Origin: Paenibacillus curdlanolyticus YK9
GTDB lineage: Bacteria > Bacillota > Bacilli > Paenibacillales > Paenibacillaceae
Assembly (NCBI RefSeq): GCF_000179615.1
Contig: NZ_AEDD01000012.1
Location: forward strand, 124,001-188,000
Direction of reading: 5' to 3'
DNA: 64,000 nucleotides
In this document: positions 1 to 8,483 of the stretch, piece by piece
How the letters are laid out: every line of letters starts with the position of its first letter
Position numbering within the stretch: the first letter of the stretch is position 1
Translations under genes and position numbers: made by a program
The notes under the pieces: generated by a model
What the model was told of the DNA's origin: nothing
Databases searched by the model: none
The model's input: the letters and a program-made list of their open reading frames with translations, nothing else

Positions 1-314
1 ATCGCCGCTACAGCCGCAAGCGTTTCGCGCAGCGGCTTTACCGATTCGCCGGACGCCTCCTGATGGTTCGTCATCATGATGCCGAATATCATCAAAATAG
101 AGACCGCCCCCGCATAGATCAGCACCTGCACGAAAGCAAGAAACTCCGCATCCAACATAATGAACATGCCGCCAACGCCCAAGAAGACGGCTGCCAGCGA
201 CAACACCATATGCACGACCTTCGTGAAGCTGACCATAAGCACCGAACCGGTGATCATCAATACCGAGAGCACGAAGAACGCGACAAATTCACCGTTCCAG
301 TCGATGCTGCCCAT
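1..314 (-). CDS. nuoJ: NADH-quinone oxidoreductase subunit J, partial (C-terminus off the window)
   Basis: This is the membrane subunit J of respiratory complex I. About 104 N-terminal residues are visible, with three hydrophobic segments (roughly residues 9-28, 32-52 and 58-78), and the reading frame stays open to the left edge. The ATG at 314 follows the nuoI stop codon directly (TGAATG), which indicates translational coupling. It is the last visible gene of a minus-strand nuo operon. The identification rests on the position after nuoI and on the family-like stretch ending in a GAVSILMIFGIMM segment. Confidence 0.9.
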   Translation of the reverse strand, partial: MGSIDWNGEFVAFFVLSVLMITGSVLMVSFTKVVHMVLSLAAVFLGVGGMFIMLDAEFLAFVQVLIYAGAVSILMIFGIMMTNHQEASGESVKPLRETLAAVAA

Positions 315-764
315 TCATTTGGCTCCCCCCTTCTGCGGTGCTCCTATATTGTTATTGTCCTCGCGAACGCGCGTATCGTTATCCGTCAGCCATTGCTTAT
401 CCTTGAAGAGCTCGTCACGACTGTACGAAGCCAGCTCAAAATTGCCGGTCATGACGATCGCTTCCGTCGGACACACCTCTGTGCACAGATCGCATAGGAT
501 GCAAATTTCAAAATTAAGATCAAACGTGTCGATGACTTTGCCTTTTTTATCGGGATCAGGATTGGGCTTGCCGGTCAGCGTAATGCAATCCGTCGGGCAA
601 ATGCGCACGCACTGGTTGCAAACGATGCATAGATCCGGTTCAAAATGCTGAATACCCCTGTATCGCTCCGGCATAAAGTATGGCGCGTCGGGGTATGAGG
701 TCGTTACCTTCGGGGCGGTCATCGCTTTGAGCGTGACGCCCATGCCTTTGAAAATCCCTTTCAT
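315..764 (-). CDS. nuoI: NADH-quinone oxidoreductase subunit I (two [4Fe-4S] clusters)
   Basis: This 149-residue ferredoxin-like subunit passes electrons within the peripheral arm of complex I. Two CxxCxxCxxxCP motifs are visible, with cysteines at residues 46, 49, 52, 56 and 88, 91, 94, 98, as expected for two tetranuclear clusters. I chose the ATG at 764 because a GGAGGAGGG ribosome site lies just upstream; an in-frame start further upstream lacks one. The C-terminal 45 residues are hydrophilic and carry no motif. The gene lies 39 bp after nuoH and touches nuoJ. Confidence 0.95.
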   Translation of the reverse strand: MKGIFKGMGVTLKAMTAPKVTTSYPDAPYFMPERYRGIQHFEPDLCIVCNQCVRICPTDCITLTGKPNPDPDKKGKVIDTFDLNFEICILCDLCTEVCPTEAIVMTGNFELASYSRDELFKDKQWLTDNDTRVREDNNNIGAPQKGGAK

Positions 765-803
765 CCGATGCCCTCCTCCATTGTCGGGTAGGTGCAATTC
801 TTG

Positions 804-1817
804 CTAGCGCTGAAACAGCTCGATAAACACCGCCGTGACGAATACATTGGCCAGCGACAGCGGGAGCAGCACCTTCCAGCCCAGTCCCATCAGCTGATCG
901 ACGCGGATACGCGGCAATGTCGCCCGCAGCCAGAACAAGAAAAAAACGATAAACGCAAACTTCAGCCCGAACCAGATAATGCCCGGCACAAAATCAAGAA
1001 ATGGCGCTGGCGCATGCCAGCCGCCGAGAAACAGCGTCGTCGCAAGCCCCGCAATCGCATAGACGTATACATATTCCGTCAGCATGAAGAACGCGAAGCG
1101 GAAGCCGCTGTACTCGACATGGTAGCCTGCTACCAGCTCCGATTCCGCCTCCGGCAGATCGAACGGCGTCCGATTCAGCTCCGACACCGCCGCTACGATG
1201 AAGACGGCGAAGCCGATAATCTGGGGCAGGAAGTTCCAGTCCCAGAACCAGCCGCCGGATTGCCCGTCTACGATGCCCCGCAAATTGAGCGTTCCGCTCA
1301 TCATGACAACGCCCGTCACCGAGATGACGAGCGGCACCTCATAGCTGATCATTTGCGCAGCCGAGCGCATCCCGCCGAGCAGCGCGTACTTGTTGTTGGA
1401 CGCCCAGCCGCCAAGCACGATCGCGAGCGTGGAAATGCCGGACAACGCGACATAATAGAGCAGCCCGACGTTAAGGTCAGCGAAATAAAGCTTCTGCGTG
1501 TACGGGATAACGGCCAGCACGGCAAACGAAGGAACGAAGGCCAGCACTGGCGCGAACATGAACAGCGCCCGGTCGGCTTTGCGAGGAATCGTATCTTCCT
1601 TGATGAGCAGCTTCAAGATATCGGCAACGGACTGCAGAAGGCCGAGCGGGCCTACCCGATTCGGTCCGATTCGATACTGCATCCAGCCGATGACTTTGCG
1701 CTCGAAATAGATGGCATACGTTACAAAACCAAGCACGGCGAGCATCAGCACGACGCCCCAGAGGAAGATGATCAAGGCTGTGCTCCAGGTCATAGGCGAA
1801 GCAAGCAGCGAGCCCAT
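804..1817 (-). CDS. nuoH: NADH-quinone oxidoreductase subunit H
   Basis: This is a 337-residue polytopic membrane protein with about eight hydrophobic segments. It forms the quinone-proximal membrane subunit of complex I. Family-typical stretches include ERKVIGWMQYRIGPNRVGP near residues 40-58 and the acidic loop ELNRTPFDLPEAESELVAG near residues 213-231. The start codon overlaps the nuoD stop by one base (TAATG), so the two are probably translated together. Confidence 0.97.
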   Translation of the reverse strand: MGSLLASPMTWSTALIIFLWGVVLMLAVLGFVTYAIYFERKVIGWMQYRIGPNRVGPLGLLQSVADILKLLIKEDTIPRKADRALFMFAPVLAFVPSFAVLAVIPYTQKLYFADLNVGLLYYVALSGISTLAIVLGGWASNNKYALLGGMRSAAQMISYEVPLVISVTGVVMMSGTLNLRGIVDGQSGGWFWDWNFLPQIIGFAVFIVAAVSELNRTPFDLPEAESELVAGYHVEYSGFRFAFFMLTEYVYVYAIAGLATTLFLGGWHAPAPFLDFVPGIIWFGLKFAFIVFFLFWLRATLPRIRVDQLMGLGWKVLLPLSLANVFVTAVFIELFQR

Positions 1818-2923
1818 TAGCAGTCGACCTCCCCGACGACAATGTCGATGCCGCCCAGTATCGTAATCAGGTTCGTCATCGTTTCGCCGACGAGCAGCTT
1901 CGGCAAAATTTGAAGGTTCACGAACGAAGGCCGCCGGAACTTGAGCCGATAGGGCTCCGCCTTGCCTTTGGACACGATATGGCAGCCGATCTCCCCGCGG
2001 GGCGACTCGATGCTCACGTAAATTTCGCCCGCTGGCGGCCGAATGGCGCGCGGCACCTTGCCCATCGTCTCGCCGCCTTCAGGAAACTGCTCCAACGCCT
2101 GCCGCAGAATGCGCAGGCTCTGCCGGATTTCTTCTAATCGCAGCACATAACGGTCATAACAATCGCCGTTTGTGCCGACGGGCACGTCAAATTCGAACCG
2201 GTCGTACAAGCTGTACGGCTCCTTGCGCCGCAGATCCCATTGCACGCCGGTGCAGCGAAGATTGGCGCCAGATAAGCCGAAGCTGATGGCTGTTTCGGCA
2301 TCATAACGGCCGACGCCGCGAATACGCGCGAGAAATATTTCGTTGCCTGACACGAGGCGGTCATACTCCTCGAGCTTCTGCTCCATGTAAGGGATGAACT
2401 CGCGCACCTTATCCAGCCAGCCGGGCGGCGCATCCCATTTTACCCCGCCGACTCGCATATAGTTGTAAGTCAGCCTAGCGCCGCACAGCTCGTTGAACAG
2501 CTGGACAATCGTCTCCCTGTCGCGGAAAGCATACAAAAACGGGCTCATCGCGCCGATGTCGAGCAGATACGTTCCCCACCAGACGAGGTGGCTGGCGACG
2601 CGCTGAAGTTCCATTACGATCAACCGCAGAAACTCTGCCCGCTCCGGCACCTCCAGGCCCATCATCTTCTCTACCGCATGGCAGAGCACGTAGTTGTTCG
2701 TCATCGCCGACACGTAGTCCATTCGATCGGTATAGGGAATGATTTGCGTAAAATTGAGATTCTCCGCAAGCTTCTCCGTCCCGCGGTGCAAATAGCCCAT
2801 CACAGGGATGGCTTCCTTAATGACCTCGCCATCCAGCTTTACAATAATGCGAAACACGCCGTGCGTGCTCGGATGCTGCGGACCAACGTTCAACAGCAGC
2901 TCTTCGGTTCGAATGGCGCCCAT
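1817..2923 (-). CDS. nuoD: NADH-quinone oxidoreductase subunit D
   Basis: This 368-residue 49-kDa-type subunit forms part of the quinone site. The N-terminal NVGPQHPSTHGV motif and the C-terminal DIVVGEVDC end are typical of the family. nuoC and nuoD are separate genes here, as in most bacteria apart from those with an E. coli-style CD fusion. nuoE, nuoF and nuoG, which often follow nuoD, are absent because nuoH starts directly at the nuoD stop codon. Confidence 0.97.
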   Translation of the reverse strand: MGAIRTEELLLNVGPQHPSTHGVFRIIVKLDGEVIKEAIPVMGYLHRGTEKLAENLNFTQIIPYTDRMDYVSAMTNNYVLCHAVEKMMGLEVPERAEFLRLIVMELQRVASHLVWWGTYLLDIGAMSPFLYAFRDRETIVQLFNELCGARLTYNYMRVGGVKWDAPPGWLDKVREFIPYMEQKLEEYDRLVSGNEIFLARIRGVGRYDAETAISFGLSGANLRCTGVQWDLRRKEPYSLYDRFEFDVPVGTNGDCYDRYVLRLEEIRQSLRILRQALEQFPEGGETMGKVPRAIRPPAGEIYVSIESPRGEIGCHIVSKGKAEPYRLKFRRPSFVNLQILPKLLVGETMTNLITILGGIDIVVGEVDC

Positions 2924-2925
2924 CG

Positions 2926-3507
2926 CTACACCTCCGGATCTAACGGCTCGTAGTCTTTGCGCAGGGGGTAGCCCACCCAGTCATCCGGCATCATAATGCG
3001 GCGCATATCGGGATGCCCCTTAAATTGGACGCCCAGCAGATCATAAATCTCGCGTTCGTTCCAATTGGCCGTCTCCCAGACGGGCGTCACGGAATCTACG
3101 ATCGGATCCTGGCGATCAGCACGCGATTTGATCGTGTAATTCTCGCCCGTTTCCAGATTAACCAGATGATAAACCACTTCCAGATGCGTCTCGTAGTCCA
3201 CGCCTGACACATTGCGCAGATAGCGACAGCTAAGCGACGCGTGCTCCTTGAACAGCTCCGCCGTCCGCAGCAAATATTCCGGCCGGACAACAAGGGTTGG
3301 CGCCTCTGAGCCCAGCTCATTCACATAAGCCTCTTCAATCGCTTCCTCGCCTATCGCTTCGCGGACAAGCGCTACCGCCTCGTCGAGCAGCGGCTGAAGC
3401 GGGGAGGCCGGTTTGGGCTCGGCCGGAGGCCCGTCAGCTTCAGCCGACACCGCCGAAGCGTCCGCTCTTGGACGCCTCGGCTTTTCGATTGGCGTATCTT
3501 CGTTCAT
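2926..3507 (-). CDS. nuoC: NADH-quinone oxidoreductase subunit C with a low-complexity N-terminal extension
   Basis: This is the 30-kDa-type complex I subunit, 193 residues. The conserved core runs from about residue 40 to the end and includes NEREIYDLLGVQFKGHPD and YPLRKDY near the C-terminus. The first 40 residues are rich in Pro, Ala, Arg and Glu and look like a linker. The start at 3507 has an AGGTGA ribosome site that overlaps the end of nuoB. The gene is separated from nuoD by two bases. Confidence 0.95.
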   Translation of the reverse strand: MNEDTPIEKPRRPRADASAVSAEADGPPAEPKPASPLQPLLDEAVALVREAIGEEAIEEAYVNELGSEAPTLVVRPEYLLRTAELFKEHASLSCRYLRNVSGVDYETHLEVVYHLVNLETGENYTIKSRADRQDPIVDSVTPVWETANWNEREIYDLLGVQFKGHPDMRRIMMPDDWVGYPLRKDYEPLDPEV

Positions 3508-3510
3508 CCT

Positions 3511-4023
3511 TTAATTCACCTGCTTCCCGGTTTTGGCTTCGTAGCGGATTTTCTCCTGCAGCTTGTTAATGCCATAGATCAGCGCCGCCGGGCTAGGCGG
3601 GCAGCCTGGAATATACACGTCGACCGGCACGATCTGGTCGACTCCTTTAATCACGGCATACGATTTCACATATGGGCCGCCAGCAGTTGCGCAGGAGCCC
3701 ATCGCAATGACCCACTTCGGCTCCGGCATTTGATCATATAGGCGGCGAAGAAGCGGCCCCATCTTTTTCGTCACAGTGCCCGCTACAATCATGACATCCG
3801 CTTGGCGCGGAGACGTACGGAACATCACCCCGAATCGATCCAAATCATAATGGGAAGCTCCCGTTCCCATCATCTCAATCGCACAGCAAGCAAGGCCGAA
3901 CGTAAGCGGCCATAAGGAATTGCTGCGCGCCCACGCTTTCACCTGCTCCAATGTGCCGAGAAACACATTGCGCTCCAGCTCCAACCGTTCTTCTTGCGAA
4001 ATCCAGTCTAAACGGAATTCCAT
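3511..4023 (-). CDS. nuoB: NADH-quinone oxidoreductase subunit B
   Basis: This 170-residue subunit holds the terminal [4Fe-4S] cluster N2. The cluster ligands are visible as the adjacent pair Cys46-Cys47, Cys111 (MGSC) and Cys141 (PGCPPSP). I chose the ATG at 4023 because GAAGGTG lies six bases upstream and homologues start with a short hydrophilic N-terminus; the longer open frame upstream is overlap with nuoA. The gene overlaps nuoA by 16 bases. Confidence 0.96.
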   Translation of the reverse strand: MEFRLDWISQEERLELERNVFLGTLEQVKAWARSNSLWPLTFGLACCAIEMMGTGASHYDLDRFGVMFRTSPRQADVMIVAGTVTKKMGPLLRRLYDQMPEPKWVIAMGSCATAGGPYVKSYAVIKGVDQIVPVDVYIPGCPPSPAALIYGINKLQEKIRYEAKTGKQVN

Positions 4024-4379
4024 GTCAGCACCTTCTTTTTCCAGGCATAGGCAAGTCCAAGAACGAGCATGCCAGCGAAGATCAGCATCTCCACCAGCGC
4101 AAAAAGGCCGAGCTTCCCGTAAGCAACGGCCCAAGGATATAAGAAAACGGTTTCCACATCAAAGATGACGAACATGAGGGCGAAGTGATAATAGCGGATA
4201 TTAAACCGTACTTGTCCCTCTCCTACCGGCTCGTTGCCGCTCTCGTAGGTCATCTCCTTCGGTTCAGTCGGCTTATGCGGCCGGAGCAAGCGCCCTACCG
4301 TCAATGCAACAGCCGGAAGCAAAATACCAAGCAGCAGGAAGATCACGACGACAACATACTGGTTCAAAACATGATTCAC
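4008..4379 (-). CDS. nuoA: NADH-quinone oxidoreductase subunit A, GTG start
   Basis: This 123-residue membrane subunit has three hydrophobic segments. Family-typical stretches are [20 protein letters not shown] and [13 protein letters not shown] placed the start at the GTG at 4379 because a GGAGG site lies seven bases upstream; ATG codons further upstream lack such a site. It is the first gene of the nuo operon and follows a promoter at 4448-4476. Confidence 0.94.
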   Translation of the reverse strand: MNHVLNQYVVVVIFLLLGILLPAVALTVGRLLRPHKPTEPKEMTYESGNEPVGEGQVRFNIRYYHFALMFVIFDVETVFLYPWAVAYGKLGLFALVEMLIFAGMLVLGLAYAWKKKVLTWNSV

Positions 4380-4447
4380 CCAATCGCCTCCATTAGCCCT
4401 TGCAGGGAACATTACGAACACGATGTACTGGACAAATTTACCTCATA

Positions 4448-4476
4448 ATTATAACAAATGCTACCACAAGCGTCTA
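4448..4476 (-). promoter_or_regulatory. Probable sigma-A promoter of the nuo operon
   Basis: Reading the minus strand, TAGACG (4471-4476) and TATAAT (4448-4453) are separated by 17 bases. The -10 is perfect and the -35 matches four of six positions. It lies about 70 bases before the nuoA GTG. The remaining gap between nuoA and dps (4477-4700) shows no gene. Confidence 0.6.
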
Positions 4477-4627
4477 TGCTGCCGTTGCAGCGCTGCTATG
4501 CAGCGTTACTGCCGCCTTCGTCGGCCCGCAGCCAAGCGACGCCTTATGCTGTTATGCCTATTCGCCTCTCGGACGATCTATGCAAGCTCTATGCAAGCAG
4601 AAGCAGCTTCCTTCAGCAAGCTCTCCT

Positions 4628-4674
4628 ACGAAAAGGAGGAGCATGCCCCGTTCCGCTTGCGCGGACGGGATGCC
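4628..4674 (-). terminator. Possible terminator after dps
   Basis: A GC-rich imperfect hairpin (arms about 4641-4654 and 4660-4674) follows the dps stop on the minus strand and is followed by a short T-rich stretch. The U tract is weak, so this is tentative. Confidence 0.4.
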
Positions 4675-4700
4675 CCTCCCTCTTCCTGCTTTGGCTGGCG

Positions 4701-5174
4701 TTAGCCAAGAAAAGCCTTCAGCATCCACAAATGCTTCTGAACCGCTTCGCGCTTCGTAACGAGCAAATCCGCGGTCGGGCCATCGCTTGCCGCTTCTGCC
4801 GCCTCCACCCCTTGCTGCAGCCGATCCGCTATGCCCGACAAATCGCTGGCCAACGTGCGAACCATGCCCGTCGCATCCTCATTGCCCGCTGCTTCAGCTA
4901 TGGCCGACTGCTCCAGATACTTCTTCATCGTCGATGTCGGCTTGCCGCCTAGCGCAAGGATGCGTTCGGCCACCTCGTCGACGAATGCCGCCGCCTCTGT
5001 GTACAGCTCCTCGAACTTCGCATGCAGCGTATAGAAATTCGGCCCCTTCACATGCCAATGATAATCATGAAGCTTCACGTACAGTACGCTCCAATCCGCT
5101 AGCTGGCTATTGAGCGCTGCAATGACGCCCCCGCTGTTCCCTACCTTCGTTGCTGTCATCGTTTCGTTTGCCAC
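4701..5174 (-). CDS. dps: Dps/Dlp-family ferritin-like DNA-protection protein, GTG start
   Basis: This 157-residue protein is a member of the Dps mini-ferritin family, which forms dodecamers that oxidise and store iron and protect DNA from peroxide. The intersubunit ferroxidase residues match the spacing known for Bacillus Dlp proteins: His39, His51, Asp66 and Glu70. The GTG at 5174 follows a GAGG site by five bases; an ATG five codons later is the alternative start. It is a single gene between the nuo operon and the divergent germination cluster. Confidence 0.93.
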   Translation of the reverse strand: MANETMTATKVGNSGGVIAALNSQLADWSVLYVKLHDYHWHVKGPNFYTLHAKFEELYTEAAAFVDEVAERILALGGKPTSTMKKYLEQSAIAEAAGNEDATGMVRTLASDLSGIADRLQQGVEAAEAASDGPTADLLVTKREAVQKHLWMLKAFLG

Positions 5175-5199
5175 GTTGTCCTCTACTCCCTTCGTATTG

Positions 5200-5215
5200 T
5201 TCGTTCCTGAACGAA
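5200..5215. promoter_or_regulatory. Inverted repeat upstream of dps
   Basis: TTCGTTC and GAACGAA arms are separated by two bases. The repeat sits about 25 bases before the dps start codon, downstream of a TATAAA-like -10 (about 5227-5232, minus strand). It does not match the PerR or LexA consensus. It may be an operator or an RNA hairpin in the dps leader. Confidence 0.35.
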
Positions 5216-5297
5216 TTTAGCATTTTATACAAATCGATGGATTATTCAGCTGGAAAAATGAACAAAATAACCGCAAATCAGGAAAGGGGTGCTCCCG

Positions 5298-7061
5298 ATG
5301 TCCAATCCAAAAGACGAACGAAGCCTGCAACCGGACACCGGAGCCCCGCCTGGATCCTCCGAACCGGCGCCAGGCCAGCAGCCCCCGCAGGGGGAGCAGG
5401 CCCAGACTCAGCAGGCTGCGGGGAGTACGGTGAACAGCGCAACAGGGGCTGCGAACAGCACAGCTGGAGGCGCAGCAGCTCCTGCCCCTGCTCCCCCGTC
5501 TGCCCCTGCTGGCAATGGCATTCAAGCTCAGCCGACGCCGAGCGTCCAGCAGGTGCTGGATCACCAGCGCGAGCTGCTTGCTAAGCCGATTGCCGGCAAG
5601 CTTGCTGCCGATATCGACGTGATGCGCCAAATTTACTCGGATTGCTCGGATGTGATCATACATGAGTTTGATGTACGAGAGGGCCCGGCTGTTGCTGTCA
5701 TCTATCTTGATGGCCTATGTGATACCAAAGAGATTGATCTTCATATTCTGAACCCGCTTCAGCATACTGGCACATCCGGAGCAGCGGATAAGGGCGCGAT
5801 CGTGAAATGCGTAACCCTATCTTCCATGCTAGAGGTCTCAAGCATGCAGGACGCCACTGACAAAATCGGCTATGGCAACGTCCTCTTATTTATAAATGGC
5901 GAAACCTCTGCGCTCGTCTACTCGCTTATGCATCTGACGCTGCGTTCGATTGAAGAGCCGCAGGCGGAGACGGTCGTCCGCGGGCCTCGCGAGGGCTTCG
6001 TCGAGAACATTCAAACCAATATTTCGCTGCTTCGCCGCAGAATTCATTCGCCTGCCATGAAGATGAAGAGCGTTTATATCGGGCGCTATACGAAAACGGC
6101 AACCGTCATTGCCTATATCGAGGGCATCACGGACCCTAATCTGGTCAAGGAAATGGAGCAGCGCTTATCTGTTATCGATATCGATGGTTTCATGGACTCT
6201 TCGCATATTGAGGAATGGGTGGAGGACAATCCCTTTTCCCCCTTCCCCCAACTCATGTCGACGGAACGTCCAGATGTCGTCACTGCCCACTTATTAGAAG
6301 GGAAAATCGTCGTGTTTACCGACGGGTCGCCGGTAGCATTGATAGCTCCAGCGCTGCTCATGAGCATGATGCAATCGCCGGAGGACTTTTACCAGCGTTC
6401 GCTTGTCGCAACCTTCATCCGCTGGCTGCGCATGCTTTTCTCGTTCATCACGGTATTCGGCCCATCGCTTTACGTTGCCGTGCTGTCGTACCACCAAGAA
6501 ATGATTCCAACGACGCTATTGCTGACCATCGCCAGATCGCGGGAGCAAATCCCGTTCCCTGCGCTTGTAGAGGCGCTGCTCATGGAAATCACCTTCGAGG
6601 CGCTGCGCGAAGCGGGCATACGGCTGCCTCGCCAAGTCGGCTCTGCCGTCAGTATCGTAGGCGCGCTCGTGATCGGCCAAGCTGCCATCGCTGCTGGCAT
6701 CGTCTCATCGCCGATGGTAATGGTCGTAGCCGTCACGGCCGTGTCCTCGTTCCTCATTCCGAATTACGCGCTTGGCATCGCCATTCGATTCATTCGGTTT
6801 CCGATTATGCTCTGCGCGGGCTTTCTTGGACTCTACGGCATCGTGCTGGCCGCACTTGTGATCCTGCTTCACTTAATGACGCTGCGTTCATTCGGCGTAC
6901 CTTATCTGTCGCCGATCGCGCCGGTCCAGTCGAGCCAATTCAAGGACACGCTCATTCGGGCTAACCGGTGGCATATGAAAACACGTCCGCATTTGACCGG
7001 TTCCTTCTTCAACCGAATCCGCTCGCGTGCTGATCTATACAAATCAAGGAGGAACTACTGA
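5298..7061 (+). CDS. Spore germinant receptor A subunit (GerA family)
   Basis: This 587-residue protein belongs to the GerA family, the A subunit of germinant receptors in the spore inner membrane. Residues 1-75 are a Pro/Ala/Gln-rich low-complexity region. A soluble domain follows (about 90-330), then a membrane region with five or six hydrophobic segments (about 335-540). Recognisable stretches include NPFSPFPQL and RPDVVTAHLLEGKI. I chose the ATG at 5298 with AGGGG eight bases upstream; a GTG three codons earlier overlaps that site. It is the first gene of the cluster A-C-D-B-D-B-B. Expression in the forespore is expected from the family; I could not settle a sigma-G promoter. Confidence 0.95.
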   Translation: MSNPKDERSLQPDTGAPPGSSEPAPGQQPPQGEQAQTQQAAGSTVNSATGAANSTAGGAAAPAPAPPSAPAGNGIQAQPTPSVQQVLDHQRELLAKPIAGKLAADIDVMRQIYSDCSDVIIHEFDVREGPAVAVIYLDGLCDTKEIDLHILNPLQHTGTSGAADKGAIVKCVTLSSMLEVSSMQDATDKIGYGNVLLFINGETSALVYSLMHLTLRSIEEPQAETVVRGPREGFVENIQTNISLLRRRIHSPAMKMKSVYIGRYTKTATVIAYIEGITDPNLVKEMEQRLSVIDIDGFMDSSHIEEWVEDNPFSPFPQLMSTERPDVVTAHLLEGKIVVFTDGSPVALIAPALLMSMMQSPEDFYQRSLVATFIRWLRMLFSFITVFGPSLYVAVLSYHQEMIPTTLLLTIARSREQIPFPALVEALLMEITFEALREAGIRLPRQVGSAVSIVGALVIGQAAIAAGIVSSPMVMVVAVTAVSSFLIPNYALGIAIRFIRFPIMLCAGFLGLYGIVLAALVILLHLMTLRSFGVPYLSPIAPVQSSQFKDTLIRANRWHMKTRPHLTGSFFNRIRSRADLYKSRRNY

Positions 7062-7062
7062 C

Positions 7063-8226
7063 ATGTTTCCTTTCATCCGCCTTGCGCCTGCGCTGCTCCT
7101 GTCTGCTGTCCTGCTCACTGGCTGCTGGGACCGAACGGAGATCAACGACTTAGCTATCGTCACTGCTGCAGGCATGGACTTGGCGGATGATGGAAAAATC
7201 AAGCTATCCGTTCAGATCTTCGTACCTAGCGCATCTACTTCGGATCCCACGTCCTCCGCTTTCACGGGAGGAAGCAACCAAACGATCGTACGGTCAGCAA
7301 TCGGGCTTAATCTCGCTGATGCGACTGCGCGATTGCAAGAAACATTATCAAGGCGAGTGTTCTGGGGACAAGCCGACGTCTTCATCTTCGGACAAAAGCT
7401 TGCCGAGCGAGGCATTAATGAACCGATGGACTTCCTCACGCGCCATCCTCACCCTCGCGAGCGCGCGAACCTGTTCGTCAGTGAAGGAGAGGCCACAGAG
7501 GTGCTCGAGCTGCGCACGCCGACAGAGCGCAACACGGCGGAGTTGCTGCGCGAGATGGCGATCCTGCAATCCGGTCTGAATATAACGATGCTGCAAGCGG
7601 TCGAAGAGCTGTCAGAGGAAGCGCACACCGCGGTTATTCCAATGGTCGTCGTAAAAAAACGCGACAAGACCATGGTGCCTTTTATCGGCGGCACGGTCGC
7701 GTTTAAGGACTTGAAGGCAGCTGACAAGCTAGACACCATGCAAACGCGAGGGCTGCAGTGGCTCCGTAACGAAATCAAAACGGCAACCATCACTGCGCCA
7801 GTCCCGCCAAGCGGCGATTTTGCTTCCGTCTATATTTTTAAAGCGAGCTCGAATCTTGTTCCATCCATCAAGAACGGCAAGTGGTCGATCAACGTTCATA
7901 TCAAAGCAATCGGCAACTTGAATGAAACGGCTGACGGCATCGATGTAACCAAGGAACCGACCATTAAGAAGCTTCAACAGATTTTCCAAGCTGCACTGCA
8001 AAAACGGATCGACGAATCGGTACGCAAGGCTCAGCAAAACAGAACCGATTATCTCGGCTTCGCGGAGCAATTTCATCGCCACTACCCGAAGCAATGGCGT
8101 AAAGCCAAAGCGAACTGGGATGAGCGCTTCCCAGAGGTTACGGTCACTTATGACATTAAGCTGACCATTGCTCGCAACGGCTTGACAGGAAAAAATACGG
8201 CGCTGCAGCGCAGTGAGAAGCCATGA
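7063..8226 (+). CDS. Spore germinant receptor C subunit, lipoprotein (Ger(x)C family)
   Basis: This 387-residue protein has a lipoprotein signal peptide ending LLTGC, with the lipid-carrying cysteine at residue 21. It is followed by the family-typical GCWDRTEINDLA stretch. The ATG at 7063 follows AGGAGG and lies one base after the gerA stop. The C subunit is anchored to the outer face of the spore inner membrane and works with the A and B subunits. It overlaps the next small gene by four bases (ATGA). Confidence 0.95.
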   Translation: MFPFIRLAPALLLSAVLLTGCWDRTEINDLAIVTAAGMDLADDGKIKLSVQIFVPSASTSDPTSSAFTGGSNQTIVRSAIGLNLADATARLQETLSRRVFWGQADVFIFGQKLAERGINEPMDFLTRHPHPRERANLFVSEGEATEVLELRTPTERNTAELLREMAILQSGLNITMLQAVEELSEEAHTAVIPMVVVKKRDKTMVPFIGGTVAFKDLKAADKLDTMQTRGLQWLRNEIKTATITAPVPPSGDFASVYIFKASSNLVPSIKNGKWSINVHIKAIGNLNETADGIDVTKEPTIKKLQQIFQAALQKRIDESVRKAQQNRTDYLGFAEQFHRHYPKQWRKAKANWDERFPEVTVTYDIKLTIARNGLTGKNTALQRSEKP

Positions 8227-8450
8227 CGACTTTTTTATTTCTTTTTGCTCTTGGATTCTGCATCGTTGCATTCAGTTGGTTCGAATGGCCTTCTTTGCCG
8301 GATCTCCGAACCAAAACGACTTTCGCTACGATCATTTTCCTCACCTACGGATTAACGGTCGCCATCACATTAAAACCCGAGCTGCCTGGGCCTTTCCAAT
8401 TGTACGAGCACTTACTAGCTCCGTTAGTAAGCGATTGGATGAAGTCTTAG
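8223..8450 (+). CDS. Small two-helix membrane protein, probable germinant receptor D-type subunit (copy 1)
   Basis: This 75-residue protein has two predicted membrane helices (about 3-20 and 33-50). It shares a pattern with the second small gene at 9596: an aromatic loop, D(L/I)RTK, a second hydrophobic helix and ELPGP near residue 55. Its start overlaps the C-subunit stop (ATGA). Small D proteins of this size and topology are known beside some Bacillus germinant receptors; assigning this one to that class is inference from size, topology and position. Confidence 0.8.
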   Translation: MTTFLFLFALGFCIVAFSWFEWPSLPDLRTKTTFATIIFLTYGLTVAITLKPELPGPFQLYEHLLAPLVSDWMKS

Positions 8451-8483
8451 CCAGCTCTGCTCACGGAGAGGAGACTTCGGCTT

